Assembly (NCBI RefSeq): GCF_021134715.1
Contig: NC_060019.1
Span: forward strand, 10,616,001-10,680,000
Source of the DNA: Daphnia pulex
Taxonomy: Eukaryota > Arthropoda > Branchiopoda > Diplostraca > Daphniidae
DNA length: 64,000 nucleotides
Direction: 5' to 3'
Part shown: piece by piece, positions 1-10,778 of the stretch
Layout: every line of letters begins with the position of its first letter
How positions within the stretch are numbered: position 1 is the stretch's first letter
Position numbers and translations under genes: made by a program
Notes under the pieces: model-generated
Databases searched by the model: none
What the model was told of the DNA's origin: nothing
Seen by the model: the letters and a program-made list of their open reading frames with translations, nothing else

Positions 1-221
1 TAGGTTGTGCACATCCATCAAGATGCTAAGTATCAGCTAATAATTTGAAGTGATTTTCTTGTGACAATTTACATGACTTGATTTCTAAATTATTTGAGGT
101 GTTCAGTTCTTCTCGAATTTTCTTCTTTGAATGTTTGTATTGCACGGTACTACTTTAAATATTGCTGCATAAATTATAGCTGTGATAAAGCTAAGTTTAC
201 CTATTCTGAATTTATTTGCTG

Positions 222-382
222 TAGAGCCAAACGGAGGACTTATCGAGGCCCAACAAAAGGGAAAACGAACTTCAACTCAAGATACACCAGCAAAAATGCC
301 CTGCAAAAATCCATTTTTTCAATTGTTTGATTTTTCCAGATTTGCAAAATTTGTGGAATACGATACCGACAGAGCAAAGTAA
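222..382 (+). CDS. possible terminal exon of an unrecognised gene (partial)
   Basis: A good splice acceptor (pyrimidine-rich stretch ending in TAG just before 225) opens an in-frame stretch of about 52 codons that ends in TAA at 380-382. The peptide is polar, starting EPNGGLIEAQQKGKR and ending VEYDTDRAK. An AATAAA-type signal lies near 693. This would fit the last exon of a plus-strand gene whose body lies outside the window. I do not recognise the peptide, and it could be a chance open stretch. A second acceptor-like site near 340 is an alternative. Confidence 0.25.
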
Positions 383-1573
383 TGTGCCCTTTATATAGCA
401 GTTTCTTTTACTACTCAAATCCATTTTGAAAAAGAACAACTCATCCATCATCAGTGAGAATTCGTAAGAAAAGAAAACCACATTTTGAATTATTATTCCG
501 TCTGCTTAAACTATGTATCGATACGTGAGTTTTCCCGATTGCGATTCTTCCAATCGAAGCCGTTCCATTTATTCTCCATAGATGGCGTATAGTGTTTTTA
601 ATTTGGCAATTCCGAGAGTAGTGATTGCTGATTGGTTAATGTAACTTAAGGTAAGATGGTAACAAATGAAACGCGGAAGATTTGTTAAACATAATAAACT
701 TGTATTCATTGCCTTTCTTTCAATGCTAAATCCTATACATGCGTCCCCTTAGAATTGGATGCCATTATTTGGCACTTTCAGGAACGGGATTAGTTGATTT
801 CGTGTACAGGATAGCAAATAGCACACCCGGGATAGGCAGATTCAAACATTCTGGATGGATCATTAATTCGCTTTCGGTCAAAACATTTGGTCTGATACGA
901 TTGTGAACGCACGCGAGTAAAACAGCAATTTTAGTAGTACGTACTTGGTCCGCATTCGAAATGAAAACCATTGATCTATTGAAAATTCATGGTAGAGGTA
1001 ATACAAAAGGTTAGCATACTGTATGATACACAAAAATAAAATATAATAATTTCTAAATGTATTTGGACCACCACTGCAGATAGTAGTATAGGACTTCCAC
1101 GTAACTACCAACCAAATGGTGTTTGGACGCCGCCTATTTACAGTATCGTGCACGATGCTTTATCTCAGTCAGAACTAAGCCTATATATGCATGGCGAGAG
1201 ATAAAGTTAGATCACATGTTGGACAACGGGTAAATAGCGCAACCTGTTGTTTTTTTCTGTTTTGTAGTTACTTTTTTTTCGTAAGAAGTCAGCTTTCCAC
1301 TCCCGTAAAAAAGCAAATTCTTTTCGTACCAGCGTAAGTAAAAAGCTTAAACATCTTGTACAATAATTCTCATAGATAGCCTATACAAACAGTGTGTTAT
1401 AGTAAACAACTCGGATACATGTCACAGTTCACCTAGTAATTCCTGACAAAAATAAAAAAGGAAGAACCTCAAAAATTGATTAATCTGATGTGATGAGAGA
1501 CGCTCGAATACTTTTGGGAAGTCTGCAGTCTCGTTGGAAACTGCAAACGGCAACATGTGTGGCTAACAAACAC
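383..1573. other. intergenic, no gene supported
   Basis: Contains only short open frames on both strands, none with recognisable protein similarity or good flanking splice sites. It probably holds the 3' flank of a gene on the left and the 3' UTR or flank of the minus-strand STELLO-like gene that ends at 1574. Confidence 0.5.
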
Positions 1574-4500
1574 TTACAACTGGAGAACTCGCAGTAAGTA
1601 TTTCAAACAGAAAATCTTTTGTAGTTTCGCGTCGGTGGTGAGCGTGTTCAAGTCGGTGGGATACAACACGGCGGCTGCGCTGTTAAACAGCGGATATTTG
1701 CTGGTGGAAGCATCGCCATTTCGTCCTCCTCCTTTTAGTCCACCGAAAAAGGACTTTTCGAGTTTGACCCATTCGTCTTCAGGGTCCAAACCGGACAGAA
1801 TGAGAGGAATGGCGATTTCGTCGGTGACGCCATGTTGCAACATCAAATTACTCAACAGGTAAAACTTGAGCTGATCCTTTTTCGGGATGTAGTACATGGG
1901 CACTTTATCGTAAATCAACCGGAATTCTTTGCCCATGTTCTCCGAGAGTTGATAAAGGTATTCAGATGACACTTTGCAGAATTCTAAATTTGTGCCTTTT
2001 TCGCAACGGAAGTGATGGATCGACTTGGGATTTAGTCGGTACCCACGATCACCGCCATAAAATGCTGCGTCAGCATATCTGACATCATCAGAGTCGTCCG
2101 TTCGAACGCCCAGGTTTTCTTTGATCAAAGTGTAGAGTTCTTTCAAGGTTGATAAAGTTTCGCCAACGTGCAATGTCTCAGAGTTTTTACGCTCCTCTTC
2201 TCCCGAAATCGAGGCCGTCGACGACTGGGTTTGAGGCTGAATTGTTGTAGTCTTGGGAGTTGTTGTTGTTGTTGTGGTCGAGTTGCTCTCTTCCAAAGGT
2301 TTGTCCCCGTCGGCGATGGGTGTAATTGACGTTTCATTATTAGAGGTTGGAGAAACGATTAAAACCTCTGATTCAGCTACTTCTGTTTGATTGTGGCCAG
2401 CTTCAGGTGTTCCTTTGTCGGCAGGCTCTGGAACACTGTCGTCTCCAATTACCATTTTCTCTCGGGAATCTGAGAGCTCCATGGAAGCATTTACCGGATG
2501 AGCTAATGAGTCAACAACAAGAGTGTCATGCGTATCGGTTGCTTGCTCCTTCAACGGAGAGACATTGTCTTCGGTAATGACGGTAATTTCGATCTCGGGA
2601 GGCGACATTGTATAATTTGAAAGGGCTTCTAAAGAACTCGTCGAATTAGTCAACGTGTTATTGTTGTTCTCAGGGAGCTCAGCCAAATCAGATTGTTCTA
2701 TATTGGTTGTGTTACGGGTAGCAACAAGAAGCTTGCGCAAAAGTTCAGAAACTGGTCGTTCGGTTTCACTTTCACTTAGTTCATCGCCTTCAGTGGGAAA
2801 TCCGTCATCTTCAGTAATCACGAACTCCAAGTCGACAGCTTCAATTTGGCCATCTGCGCTGGTGTTCTGAAGGTTGGATAAGACCGGCTCAGTTTCCAGG
2901 GCACCACCTACGGTTACCGATCCAACTTGATCAATTTGATCACCATCACTCTTGCCTAAATTGCTCCCGTGCACATTGATAAATGTCCGTTCGATTTCCA
3001 TAGAAGTTGCGTCCTCTCCATCCAACACGCCAATCTCACCGGTGGTGGTGATGTTGAGCAACTCGGCTAACGATTCTTTGATTTCTTGGTTTTCGGTTTG
3101 AACCTTGGTCGTCGTTACATCATCTGCTATCGCGAGACCAACGTCAATTTCAGTTTTATTGATTCCGCCATCCACAAAGTAGTTGAGAGAGGATAATATT
3201 CTCGGCTGTTCCAATGCAATGCTGCTGTTGATGGTCGACTTGAGCTCAATCACATCGAAAGATGACCTTCCACTCGGATTAGAAAGTTGTTCTAGTGACG
3301 ATCCATAAATCTTGTGCGCATCACCTTCTGCATGCTGTTCAGCAACCGTATGATTTCGGGTTTCGGCAGTTAATTGTTCTGTCAATAACTTGTCTGGAAA
3401 TTTGCCTGTCCCAATTTCCGCCCCGCGTTTGGTGATTCTCGACGTGCCGTGATCGTGATTCCCACGGCTGCCGATTCCGCTGTTGACATCATCTGGTAGG
3501 ACTGATCCAATCAAAGAGCTTTTAAGGAACTCTAAAACTTTCTGCACGCCGTCCAGGCTTCTCGGCAGTTTCTGACTACCAGGATCCAGTGTTTTCCAGT
3601 TGGCTCCGGTCACTTGAATGTTGTAGTCGCCGCTGTACCAGAGTTTGGAGTAATTCATTTGTCGAATGTTCCAGCTGTTGATAAGGGCATCGTCAGTGGA
3701 CATGATCCATCCATCAACATTGTATCCCATTTCAAGGGCGCCCAGCAGGCACTCGTAGGTATACTTGGAATGGATTGGAAGAAAAGAAAAGGAGCGATCT
3801 TCCGATAGTTGATACTTTCGTAAGAAAATTTCAATCGAATCATGCGGGCTCCCACAGTACAGGATGTTGCGGAAATGTTCTCTGTATACGACTTCGAACA
3901 TGGGAATCATTTCGTAGCGCATGGCCGTCATGGCCACGATGAGCAAGACGTTTCTGAAAGGGTTTTCGGAGACGTGAGGCAAAAGCTGTGAATATCCTGG
4001 ACATGCATTGTCTGTAAACTCGCGCAAAATCGGCATCTCAATAGCACCGTGGCCATCGTATAATTTCGCGTGACGGGATGTAATTGGGCTTTCGTGAGTG
4101 CCTTCGGCGTCCGACGACGAGAGTACAACAACTGGTTCCTCCTTTGCAATGTTGTGCTCTCCCGTTTCGCCGTATGCGATGCTGGGGCCTTGAGTGACGA
4201 GATCACGAGCATGAATAGGCCTGGACGAATCTAATAATGCCGTCTCGCTCAGAGCGCGGTTCAAGGCATCCAGTCGTGTTTCTTCTTTCTTGAATCGCTC
4301 AATTGTGGCATTGCGTCTGTCCAGCTGCTCCAAACTCATGGATTTCACTGGAAGGGCTGGATAGAAGGCCACACCGTAGAGACCGTCGGCTCCCAGGCAA
4401 GGGTTCATCTGCCCTCTACGGCGAGGGATAACCGGAGGCTCAAGATAATGTGATCGCTTAAGATCGTTGATCCAACTCTGCAAGACGCCAAGGCTCTTGA

Positions 4501-7500
4501 AAGAGATGTAGTGTAACTGGAACATGGTCTGAAATAAATCGCGCGTGCAGCTCAATGACGATCTGGTCGAACATGTCCATTTCAGAAGGAAACTGGCAAG
4601 GCCATCCGGCTCCCGAAGATCAGCTGGATTTTTTCGACTTTTCTCCCGTCTATCATCAGACACGCAATTATAATTATCAAAAGGTGATCAGTGGGCGGTA
4701 TGAAAAGGAATAATTATAGATAACAAGTTAGAAAGAAAAACCAAAAGTCGTAGAGTTGCGCGCATGTTGGCAAGAATTTGTCTGTCCATACAGAGTCGAG
4801 TTGAAAGTTACAGATATAAAGGCGGACCTTTTTGTCAAGCTGAAAATAATTAAGCTAGCCAACAAAGTATCTCTTACAGTTGTGTATAGCTTTGTCAAAA
4901 TTTCAATTAACCTCCGACTATAAACATCATTTCTGAGGTAACAAACGGTTTACTTTCAAAAGTACTAATATCTTTCGTTTTCCAATTCGACCTTGTTGTT
5001 TGTTACCCCATCAAAATTTCGTTCATTAAAAGAAAATGGGTTTTATACCAAATTTGGAACTAGAACATGTAGGGCGTGATACTTTTGACTATAAAAATAC
5101 AGTGTACATATAACCGGCTTTTATATTTCATAGTACAGTATTGGAAAAAACTATTTCAATAGTTGGATATCCCCTTCTAATTCTTTGTGTTTTATGTAAG
5201 CCCCCTTCAGCTCTGGCTCATGGAAAACCAATCCGGTATTCAATTGAGTTCAAAGAATGGAAACGGCAATAATAAAAATATTTGCCCTTAAGCCCTTCCA
5301 ATAACGGAAGTGAAAGTGTGGCAGGTCGGTCAAACAAAAGCCGAATAAAAGAAAATAATAGTGTCTAGCTCATGAATAGGAGAGATTCAAGAATTTCACC
5401 CAGCATTTCGAATTGAATCGACCGTAACGAATAACATTGGATCCCAAGCAATCGAAGGCGTGTCACCTATTTGTTGCACCTCAATCACGCCGTTCCGCTC
5501 AAATAAACCCCAATCCATATTTAAGTCAGTTCTAATTTAAGATCATTTACCTCTGCAGAGTAGAAACGTTGGCCAAGGACAATTTTAGACTTCCAGCGAT
5601 ATCACCCAGAACGGCTTGATTCCTATTTTTTTGTTTCGAATAATAAAAGAAAAGAAAAAGGGAAAAATTGGTCAGTAGTATGTAAACTTTTGTTTTGTTA
5701 ACGCCTTTCGGCCACCAACAATTTGCGGTATGTGCTAGTTTCTAGATATATGCCTTACCATAAGGTCCGTAATAGATGTTGAGGAATAGTAGGCGCTTGC
5801 GACGAGTTGCCTGTCGGAAAGAGAACAAGTCCCCAGAATGCTTCAATCGAGTACAGGGTGTTTTTCGAAGAGAATGGTGCCACCGTTGATCCAGGCAGAG
5901 TCAGGGATGGGGCTGCCCAGTCAAAGTAATCCTCGTCAATGTCTAAAAACTGGTGACAAGGAAAAACATAAAAAAAGAAATTAGTTAAAAGAAACGATTC
6001 TATATTCCTGCAGCGGTTTTTTTTCCACTTGGCAACTCACTGTCAAAGCGATATTGCACACATGTGTAATGTAACAAATCAATTAAACATTGCAAATCAA
6101 TTACTAAACGCCCTCGCATGCAAATTAATCAATCTTGAAAATGAGAAGAAAAAATCGGTTTGGGGCAGACAAATGTGTCTCGTTCACATACAAATTCACT
6201 CACGTGCAAGCTAGTATTTACCAATAGCCGTTGCGTAACACTCCCTTCGGGAAATTAGAAACTGGGTTTTTTTTCAGACATATTCGATAGCACACAAACA
6301 GCAGCAAAAAATCTAACAGGACTTTTTGAACGATAAACATATTTTTTTTTCTTATGTTTAGACACAACTTGGGATACCTGTTTTGATTGCCCCCAAATTG
6401 GGGGGGGGGGGGGGGTTACGTAATAATTATTGAGGTGTTGCTCGTCGACTTTATTATCCCCTTCGTAACAGTCCATAAACTATAACAAAATACTCCCCTT
6501 TCAAAATATTTTTGTTTTTCTATTTCTTTAGCGATTGATCAAATTGTTGTTACCTTTTCGATTGAAGGGGGTCTGACTTCGCAAATACGATAGATATGGT
6601 TATGAATGAAACGTTGATTGTTTCGCCGGAAGCCTTCTGTCCACAAATCCGGTCGACCAAAATGAGCGTATGGATTTTGAACTCGTTTCACGTACGGCCG
6701 CTCGCTAACAACGCCAAGGGCAACATTCAGGGCAACGTTCTGCAGCTGGCGAAACATTTCGCGTCTGAAAGTCTGAAAACAAACACAAAAGATTTTGAAA
6801 TTTTCTTTTTGCCAAAGATTTTAAAGAAAAACCCAATTCTTATTATGGAGACTTGACATCCATTCATTCTTTTCCCATGTTTATTACCTCCAATGGAATC
6901 TTTGCTGACGTATAAGTCTCCGGGTAAGCGTCAAAAATGTGGCGTGCCCCATGTTGGATTGCGTAAAGGTAACCGGCGTTACGACGGGCTTCAACTCTCG
7001 ACGTGGATTCCATAGCCGTTAGAATTTCATAGTGCAAATTCTTGAGTTTCATGTCATCTAGCAGCATGCAAGTTTTCCTGTTAAAGTGTGTAAAGTAGGT
7101 TGATTATCTGTCCATTACGCGGGGAATAACCACATCCTTCGCTCTACATATCAATTTAACTTTTAAGATTGCGCTAATGGCTTTTTTTTTATAGATAGAC
7201 ATTAGATACTCTAAGGGGGAGAAAAAGAGTTGGGCAATCGCTTAAGAAGCATTACGACATCGGCATCCTTCCTGCCAATTATCCGCGAGATTGAATGTAA
7301 AATGACACATGACACAGGGTACTGGTTCCAAAAGGGTTGGGCCACACCTTGGCGCTTCCTCCACACATTGGAATAGCAAAGTTGATTTTTTAATACGCAT
7401 CAAGCCGCTAGGATGAAGAACATCGACCTTGCAAAGTATATACACACGCCCTTCCAAGGTGAATTCTAATATGGCAATGAAAAATCAGGATTCCGCCATC

Positions 7501-10500
7501 CTATACTTTGCGTAGCACATCCAGAGTACAAAAAACATTCTTCTGCTATACTTAGAAGTAGCAAACAATTATAACATGTGAACGTGATCAAATGCACGCA
7601 CACAATCTCAACGCCCATCACCACCACGATCATCCGTCCATCCACCGTCCATCATCGAAAAAATGAAACAAAACAAAAACAAACGTCCGGCAACTCCTTT
7701 TTCATGCGTTATCCAATGATTCGGGAAGGTTACGTGTTGTCTCCAACGCGTGACTATATACGAAAGACGAATCTTGATTCTCACGACACCACGACTCCGA
7801 AGAGTCTCCTATGTATCGATTTCCTACATGTTTCGGACGACTAAAATGGAATCAATTGTCCTTGAATGAAAGAAGAGAAAAAAAAAACTAGGCGTCGATT
7901 TATTGTCATCAAAGATGCTGAAAACGACGGGAAGACACGTGGAACGAAGGTTGAATACACCGTTTGGAGTTCCGCGGGACAACTGGCCAACCATCTTTTA
8001 GTCGGAATTTGTGTAGTGGAATGTCAAGAATTCAACGCTGAATCCTCTGGCCTCCCGTAAACCTTGGGACAAAAGCTTTGGCGTGAAATAAAATGGCAAG
8101 GTGTGTTTCCAAGGGGATTTCCAGTCATATCCATAAGACTGTAAATCAAAAGGCATAAAATAGCAGCCCGAAAACCGTTTGAACAAAAAAAGGAACTGTT
8201 TGACGACGGGAAACAAATGACTTTGCTGTTCTTAAAAGAAAAGGTGACGCATAGGAAGTTGAATTCACCATTTGTTTGATGTATTTCCTTTGTTAAACTC
8301 ATAGTTACCACCTGACGGGTAGAAATTCGTCCTTTCATGTGTCGTTAGCACAGAACATGAATAAAACGCATTTGAAAATAAAAAGCGGGTCTATTTTTAA
8401 ATTTGAAAAAAATAAGGTTTCCACGGTTCCAAGTAGGACTTTTCACGCACTATTAATTTGGGTTACGTTTCCTCGTTTGTTCTTGTTAAAATAAAGAGTG
8501 CGCCTTCATTAAAAGACATTTTTTTCTTCTTCTTGAACCTGTCATGCTGATGACGTCGACATTTAACTGGGTGAAAGCGTCGACTTCGCACGAGAAGTTT
8601 TTCTGTTGTCGAACCACAAAGACCAATCTTACGCTTTCTTAATTGTTTTATTCACTACTGGTTCTCATACTTTCACACACCATCTCATTCAAGAAGAAAA
8701 TAAGAGGTGTACACAGAAAGAAAAAGAAAAGCCAGCTTCTCCGTTATCTTTTTCACCTAACCTCTTTAACCTGTCTTTTGGGTCTCTAATGAGACTTTTT
8801 GATTATATTGCAGCCGCAAATTTTGCAACTTTTCTTCAGTTCCTTAAAGTTGAAATTAATTTGCCGAAGGGAAAATGGGACGTCGGGAAACCTTCCAGCC
8901 CCCACATCATTTGTAATTAGTATGGCACGAAAAAACGTGACTTTTTGAAAACAAATAAATCAAATGAAAATCTAACGGTCGGAAGGATGCGTTCGGCACA
9001 CGATGTGGTGGTTGGGGTTATTATTATTTGATGTAGGAGAAAGCAAGTTTCTTGTCGCTTTCTATCGAAACAGCTGTAGAAAATGACTAGGCTTTTTTCA
9101 GGGAGACTGACACGATAGAGGCAAGGAAATGCACGCGGGGACCGATTTCCCCCGCTCGTGAGAGCCAGTGAAATGTTCCATACGAGGAATGGCACTCACG
9201 AGCAGCTTGCGCGATGAAGATATTGTTTGAAAGAGAAGGTTTTTTCTTGTTTTGGGTGGAAAATGTTTTGGGAAATCCACACCCGTTAACCCACAGGGGT
9301 TGCTTTACTGGTGGAATTCTGACTTAATTCGTAAACTTTCACGTTCGCGCGCGTATATTTTCTAGCTTTTCACGCGGTTTTTCCGACGTCGCAACGGGAT
9401 CGGTCATTACTAACTTACGTTCCTTTCGTACGGGCAATGTCGCGGTTAGTCCACTAAAAAGCCTTGAGGTGAATTAGAGCGACAAACGAAAGAAACAGGT
9501 CGTACTTTCCATTGCTTGCTCTATCACAGCACGTAACGAAGAATACGTAGTGACCATACGTCGTCGACTATTTACGGTGGGGCTAGTGAAAAAAGAAAAA
9601 GTAGAACTTTTCCTATTACCTGCAGCAACTGATGTTGTTTCCCACCACGAGCATACGCCATTCCAATTCGGCAGAGATGTCGGCGAGCGAACAAATGAAA
9701 GCCGTGTCTTGGTCGTCTGTAACAACCAGCCACCTATCGTTGGTCCGTCCTTCTTCCCAAATGCTCTTCAATTCTTTGGCACGGTTCCTCGTATTTCTAA
9801 GAAACAAAAACATCAAAATTAAGCAACAAAACAATAAAGGATTTGCTCAGAGGGCTTCTTTTCATCATCTCCAAATGCCCAGGGATGTTGCAAACCGGTA
9901 TGAAGATGGACTGGGCACTAGCAACAACCTTGCACTGGAGATAACAAACGCAGATGGTGCCCACAGATTGTTTAGCAAAAAGAAGAGTTTCGGAGAAGAT
10001 TGGAAATTTTACTTTTCTTCAATTCAAGACAACGTTTTATTGGCAAAACAATAAGGAAATGTGTGCGATGTTTTAAGGCGACCTTCGATGTCATCTTCTT
10101 TTTCGACAATTTACACGACTACCTGGTTTACCGTACGAAGAGGATCGCTACAGGCGAAAAAGCATCATTAGACATTCGAATTCGACCTTCTAACGTGTTG
10201 TCAATTGATTTCCAGGAGGCATCTCTGCCCAGCACAGAAAACAGCATTTTTTTTCCGGCTCATCGACGAATCCGGCACAATGAGAAATGCCAAATTATTT
10301 TGCGACAACTATCCAAGGTTTGATTAAGTCTTAGATGGTAAACAAAAGAGAGAAAAAAAATCGAGGTTGAAAGCATACATTCGACTATTGAACCCACTTA
10401 TGATACACGGGAGTAGTATAGAAAGGCGTGCATGAACGACCCCCAACGGCAAAGAATGGAGGAGAACTGGTATTTTGCCCAAATAGAGAAGATAGGACTT

Positions 10501-10778
10501 TAAACGGTTGACGCAATCAATGTAAATATTGAGGAGAAGACAAAAATAAAATATAAATGTGTTGGGAATATTTACCCAGCTTTGGTCGAATGCCGAGAAG
10601 AAGAGGTGGTGATTTGTGACGGCCCCGTTGGGTCGGTGCGTAGCCGATAGACGCACAACAAGACGGCAAGAGTGATGAGAAAGACGACAACAATAGGAAT
10701 GATACGCCATTTGTTCAAACTACAAGCCGAGTTTGTTGTCGTTGCCTTAGAGGACGAAGGCGAGGATGATTCGGTCAT
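1574..10778 (-). CDS. STELLO/DUF288-type glycosyltransferase-like type II membrane protein
   Basis: Seven coding exons on the minus strand join in phase: 10778-10576, 9796-9620, 7077-6888, 6772-6554, 5949-5759, 5622-5551, 4649-1574 (about 1375 aa). The N-terminus has a short cytoplasmic tail and one membrane anchor (about residues 25-44), as expected for a Golgi type II protein. Family hallmarks follow in order: RWLVV and WRMLVVGNN (exon 2), GYLYAIQHGA (exon 3), NPYAHFGRPDLW (exon 4), KNTLYSIEAFWGLVLFP (exon 5), GLASFLLKW (exon 7). A second conserved block holds GWIMSTDDALINSWN near residue 667. Plant STELLO proteins and animal DUF288 proteins have this order. Oddities: the acidic run that usually follows the YAIQHGA motif is replaced by FDAYPETY, and a roughly 470-residue acidic, Ser/Thr/Asn-rich segment (about 737-1207) is inserted before a conserved C-terminal block. 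The start was chosen because it gives a normal signal anchor; the frame is open further upstream. The last acceptor (4650-4651) is pyrimidine-poor. Enzyme activity and substrate are unknown. Confidence 0.8.
6400..6415. repeat. 16-base poly-G run
   Basis: An uninterrupted G run within an intron of the STELLO-like gene. It could form a quadruplex or be unstable in replication and sequencing. Confidence 0.85.
7080..9617 (-). other. large intron of the STELLO-like gene, with a possible Cys-rich exon
   Basis: This 2.5 kb intron is much longer than its neighbours. At about 7245-7430 (minus) it holds an open stretch after an AAG acceptor-like site. The stretch encodes 8 cysteines within about 45 residues (CVEEAPRCG, PCVMCHF, GCRCRNAS) and then a stop. 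It has no obvious ATG of its own. It might be an exon of a nested gene for a small secreted peptide, or chance. Nothing else was recognised in the intron. Confidence 0.25.

Noticed and set aside
878-1153. Minus-strand 91-aa frame and its overlapping neighbour at 765-971
   Set aside because: No similarity to known proteins, no matching splice sites and overlapping frames of equal quality.
1557-1862. Plus-strand open frame of 101 aa with Ser/Pro content
   Set aside because: It is the reverse-strand shadow of the conserved C-terminus of the STELLO-like gene.
9632-10054. Plus-strand 140-aa frame
   Set aside because: Opposite strand of a conserved STELLO-like exon and its intron; no similarity or start context of its own.
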